From NCBI GenBank assembly GCA_937915965.1, contig CALGHC010000895.1, positions 1-9,990 on the forward strand: a DNA stretch of 9,990 nt. The letters run 5' to 3'. Of this stretch, positions 8,085 through 9,990 are shown one piece after another. The first letter of the stretch is position 1. Every line of letters begins with the position of its first letter. The position numbers were made by a program, and so were the translations under genes. This stretch comes from an uncultured Myxococcales bacterium. GTDB taxonomy: Bacteria; Myxococcota_A; UBA9042. The notes under the pieces are model-generated. The model saw only the letters and a program-made list of their open reading frames with translations. It ran no database searches and was not told the origin of the DNA.

Positions 8085-9005
8085 TCATTCAATTGGCGCT
8101 GTGAAGAAGGTCAGACCGACGCTCGCCGCGATGGGGAACGACACGCCGCCCCCCTCCTTCGGGTAGAAGAACTGCCGGTAATCCATGCGTAGAGCCCAAC
8201 GCTGTGACATGTAAAAGTGCCACGTCAGGCCGATATTCCCCTGTGCGTCGTACTTCTTCAGGTTCTGCTCGACGGCCTTGCCCTGGATCTCGGTCATCAG
8301 CGCGCCGATGCCGAAGCTCAGGCCAACGTCAAACTCTGTGAGGCTGGTGTCGAAGAACCCGATTTTGCCGTGGATGAGGTTCCACATCGCGGCGACGGAG
8401 AGGTGCGCGTTCAGCGTCTGCGGCAGTCGCACCAGGAGGCCAGGGCCATTGGGGCGGGAGGCGGTCAGGCTCTCTTCGAGGCTGGTCTTCTGCGGCACCG
8501 TGTAGGCGCCGCGCACCTCGATGTTGATGTCCTCAGAGAAGTAGTAGTTGTACGCCAAACCTGCGTTGATGTAGGCGAAGAAGTCGTCGTTCGGCACGAC
8601 GCCGCCGATGAGCGAGAAGGCGTGACGGCCTTCCTTCACCATGGCGCGCTTCTGGATGACTTTCAGCTCGCGATTGCGGGCCCACAGCATGCGGGATCCC
8701 ACCGGCACGGCTTCGTCGGCCACGCCGTAGTCAGCCATGCCACCGCCGACCGCTGGTGCGGAAGTGTCGGGCGTGGCGCCAGCGGCGCCGGCTGGTTCAG
8801 CGGCAGCTGGCTCGTTGGTCGTTGACTCCGCCGTAGGAGCCTTCCCGGCAGGGGGCTTGGCGGCGGCGGGATCCGAGGCCGGTGGCGCGGTTGCGGCTGC
8901 CGCGGCTGGCGCCGGGGCGGCGGCGTCATCGGCCGGGGTCTGTTGGGCCATGGCAGTCGACGCTAGGAACGTCAGGGCTGCGAAGGCGGCGAGGGGGCGA
9001 TGCAT
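8085..9005 (-). CDS. Gene B: outer membrane beta-barrel with Ala/Pro linker, GltB/NfsB-like
   Basis: 306 aa from the ATG at 9005. This start is preferred because GAGG lies 8 nt upstream and the protein opens with a signal peptide (MHRPLAAFAALTFLASTAMA/QQ). A GTG at 9065 would add 20 residues in front of it. Residues 22-90 are an Ala/Pro-rich low-complexity linker (40 of 69 residues Ala or Pro). From about 104 to the end is a beta-barrel of the myxobacterial-type family: GGVVPNDDFFAY (134-144), alternating strands such as INAGLAYNYYFSEDINIEVRGAY, HGKIGFFDTSLTEFDVGLSFGIGAL (212-236), DYRQFFY (275-281), and the last strand SVGLTFF near the C-terminus. The VPND, HGKxGxFD and DYRQF motifs are shared with gene A, so the two are paralogs. 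GltA/GltB and NfsA/NfsB are such pairs, forming the outer membrane platform of their machines. Which paralog type this belongs to is not decidable here. Confidence 0.86.
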   Translation of the reverse strand: MHRPLAAFAALTFLASTAMAQQTPADDAAAPAPAAAAATAPPASDPAAAKPPAGKAPTAESTTNEPAAAEPAGAAGATPDTSAPAVGGGMADYGVADEAVPVGSRMLWARNRELKVIQKRAMVKEGRHAFSLIGGVVPNDDFFAYINAGLAYNYYFSEDINIEVRGAYTVPQKTSLEESLTASRPNGPGLLVRLPQTLNAHLSVAAMWNLIHGKIGFFDTSLTEFDVGLSFGIGALMTEIQGKAVEQNLKKYDAQGNIGLTWHFYMSQRWALRMDYRQFFYPKEGGGVSFPIAASVGLTFFTAPIE

Positions 9006-9013
9006 CTGCTGAA

Positions 9014-9017
9014 CCTC
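9014..9017 (-). promoter_or_regulatory. Ribosome binding site fixing the start of gene B
   Basis: GAGG on the minus strand, 8 nt before the ATG at 9005, which starts directly with a signal peptide. This argues against the upstream in-frame GTG at 9065. Confidence 0.65.
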
Positions 9018-9072
9018 GAAGTAGTTGCGAGAGCGCTTGGGAACGGTACGGGTCGGGCGCGTCACTGCTGAG

Positions 9073-9178
9073 CTGAGTCGCTGCTGGGCTGGATTACAGG
9101 CACCGCAGTTGTGTGCCAGCTGGCCAGCCCGTGCCCTGTCGCCCCCACTGTGGGCAGCGACAGCCGGTGGCGACTCAG
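9073..9178 (-). promoter_or_regulatory. Nested inverted repeats filling the A-B gap
   Basis: An outer 8-bp inverted repeat (9073-9080 with 9171-9178) overlaps the stop codon of gene A. It encloses two arms. The first is a 7-bp stem (9086-9092 with 9124-9130) topped by a 5-bp hairpin (9099-9103 with 9113-9117). The second is a 7-bp stem (9136-9142 with 9157-9163) extended by CCCA/TGGG (9144-9147 with 9151-9154). Together they could fold as a three-way junction. The second arm sits just after gene A and could slow or end transcription, but no U-run follows. GC-rich sequence gives chance pairings, so this is a candidate only. Confidence 0.35.
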
Positions 9179-9900
9179 TTGGAGAAGAACGACACGCCGA
9201 TCGTCATCTCGACGGGAAACAGGACCGCGTCCTGCGGCTTATAGGCAAATTGGCGGTAGTCCGCGCGAACGGTGAGCCACTCCTTCAAGAAGAAGCGGAG
9301 ACTCAAACCCCAGTGTCCGGCCGGCAGGAAGCTGGACGTCAGCGGATCTTCGACCTCAGGTGTCTCGTCGACGTTGGCGCCGATGAGCCCCGCACCAGCG
9401 ACCATCGCGATGTCAAAGCTGGAGATCTTCTTGTCGAAGATGCCGAGCTTGCCGTGAAACGGGCTGTACATCAGGTCGAGCGAGGCCGCCATCGTCATCT
9501 GGGTGGGCTTGCGCACCCCCTGCAAGAGGCCCTGCTTACCGGCGTCGAGGAGGAAGTCATGCAGGTCGCTCTGCGGGCCCAGACCGAGGTAGCTGAACGA
9601 CGCTTCGAGCGCGACGCTCTCCGTCATGTGAAACGCCGCGCGCACGGTCAGCGGGATCGGCAGGTAGTAGGAGTCGTTCGGAACGACACCGAACGCCAGC
9701 GTCCCCTCCAGCGCGCCCTTGTGGGCGTGCGTCTGATTGGTGACGGTCGGCACTGGATTCTCAACGTTCCAGTACTTCTCCAGCTCCAAGTCGATGGGCT
9801 GGCGTGTGTCTTTGGCCAACGCTGAGTTGGCCAGCAGCGCCACCATGAGCGTGGCGGTGATGGGCAGCAGCGTGTGCTTTGCGGTCCGAAAGTAGCTCAT
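9175..9900 (-). CDS. Gene A: small outer membrane beta-barrel, GltA/NfsA-like
   Basis: 241 aa. The ATG at 9900 has GAGGAG 10 nt upstream (complement 9911-9916). The signal peptide is residues 1-29 (LLPITATLMVALLANSALA/KD). A short acidic/aromatic N-terminal stretch (31-60) leads to a beta-barrel: FGVVPNDSYY (70-79), alternating strands such as LTVRAAFHMTESVALEASFSYLG, HGKLGIFDKKISSFDIAMVAGAG (149-171), DYRQFAY (214-220), and a final strand IGVSFFSN with aromatic residues near the C-terminus, typical of outer membrane barrels. It lacks the Ala/Pro linker of its paralog gene B. In Myxococcus the paired barrels GltA/B and NfsA/B lie next to a TPR gene as here. GltA and GltB hold the gliding complex at the outer membrane, and the Nfs pair is needed for spore coat formation. 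It is first in the visible operon. Any promoter must lie in or beyond the repeat-bearing leader at 9901-9990. Confidence 0.85.
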   Translation of the reverse strand: MSYFRTAKHTLLPITATLMVALLANSALAKDTRQPIDLELEKYWNVENPVPTVTNQTHAHKGALEGTLAFGVVPNDSYYLPIPLTVRAAFHMTESVALEASFSYLGLGPQSDLHDFLLDAGKQGLLQGVRKPTQMTMAASLDLMYSPFHGKLGIFDKKISSFDIAMVAGAGLIGANVDETPEVEDPLTSSFLPAGHWGLSLRFFLKEWLTVRADYRQFAYKPQDAVLFPVEMTIGVSFFSN

Positions 9901-9910
9901 CTAGGCAAGT

Positions 9911-9916
9911 CTCCTC
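9911..9916 (-). promoter_or_regulatory. Ribosome binding site of gene A
   Basis: GAGGAG on the minus strand, 10 nt before the ATG at 9900. The spacing is a little long but within the usable range. Confidence 0.55.
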
Positions 9917-9924
9917 GAGGAGGG

Positions 9925-9990
9925 GGTCGAAGCGTGGCAGTGTCGAAGCCGGGCAGTGTCGAAGCCGGGCAGTGTCGAAGCCGGGCAGTG
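9925..9990. repeat. 16-bp tandem repeat upstream of gene A, running off the window
   Basis: The unit TGTCGAAGCCGGGCAG occurs three times without change (9941-9956, 9957-9972, 9973-9988). A degenerate copy with three mismatches precedes it (9925-9940), and the first two bases of a further copy end the window. The unit is not a multiple of three and no coding frame is apparent, so it is a non-coding minisatellite in the leader or promoter region of the operon. The total copy number is unknown because the array is cut by the window edge. Confidence 0.9.

Noticed and set aside
8014..8088. Longer start for gene C at 8088, giving an ATGA overlap with gene B
   Set aside because: No ribosome site there, and it would place 25 residues before the signal peptide. 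The ATG at 8013 has GGAG at good distance.
6640..8166. 508-aa plus-strand open frame antisense to gene C
   Set aside because: Antisense shadow of gene C with the same compositional signature. It also runs over the B-C gap and into gene B without any coding evidence of its own.
9105..9118. Sigma-54-like TGGCAC...TGC element on the minus strand before gene B
   Set aside because: The GG-to-GC spacing is 9 nt instead of 10 and the -12 box has CTGC rather than TTGC. Sigma-54 promoters tolerate such spacing poorly.
9025..9825. 266-aa plus-strand open frame antisense to gene A and the A-B gap
   Set aside because: Gene A shows signal peptide, barrel motifs and an aromatic final strand. The antisense product has no recognisable feature.

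Overview
The window is a compact, one-direction gene block: five genes, all on the minus strand, read from the right end (9900) to the left end (175). It closes at a strong hairpin near position 79-130. Base composition is moderately GC-rich with GC-biased third codon positions. The family content (two myxobacterial-type outer membrane beta-barrels plus three signal-peptide-bearing TPR proteins) points to a Myxococcota / deltaproteobacterial relative. The species cannot be told from the sequence.

In transcription order the genes are: A (9175-9900), small outer membrane beta-barrel; B (8085-9005), paralogous beta-barrel with an Ala/Pro-rich linker; C (6103-8013), periplasmic TPR/coiled-coil protein ending in a WPFxGEFW motif; D (2362-5931), very large periplasmic TPR scaffold; E (175-2286), secreted protein with a 20-cysteine region followed by TPRs. 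This barrel-barrel-TPR-large TPR-TPR series matches the A-to-E part of the myxobacterial Glt (gliding motility) and Nfs (spore coat) cell-envelope machines. It looks most like the single-operon nfsA-E order known from Myxococcus xanthus. The homology is inferred from architecture and order, not from an alignment. I cannot decide between Glt, Nfs or a third paralogous system, so gene symbols are left blank.

The likely joint role is an outer-membrane/periplasm assembly. A and B would form the outer membrane platform, and C, D and E the periplasmic scaffold. Such assemblies are energised in M. xanthus by an AglRQS-type proton channel and inner membrane partners (GltF-J / NfsF-H). None of those partners lies in this window, and the terminator after E suggests that they are encoded elsewhere.

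Between genes: the A-B gap (169 bp) and the C-D gap (171 bp) are unusually rich in inverted repeats. The D-E gap (75 bp) holds a perfect 16-bp palindrome. The right edge, just upstream of gene A, carries a 16-bp tandem repeat that runs off the window. No tRNA, rRNA, CRISPR or mobile element was seen. No stretch over 300 bp lacks a gene.
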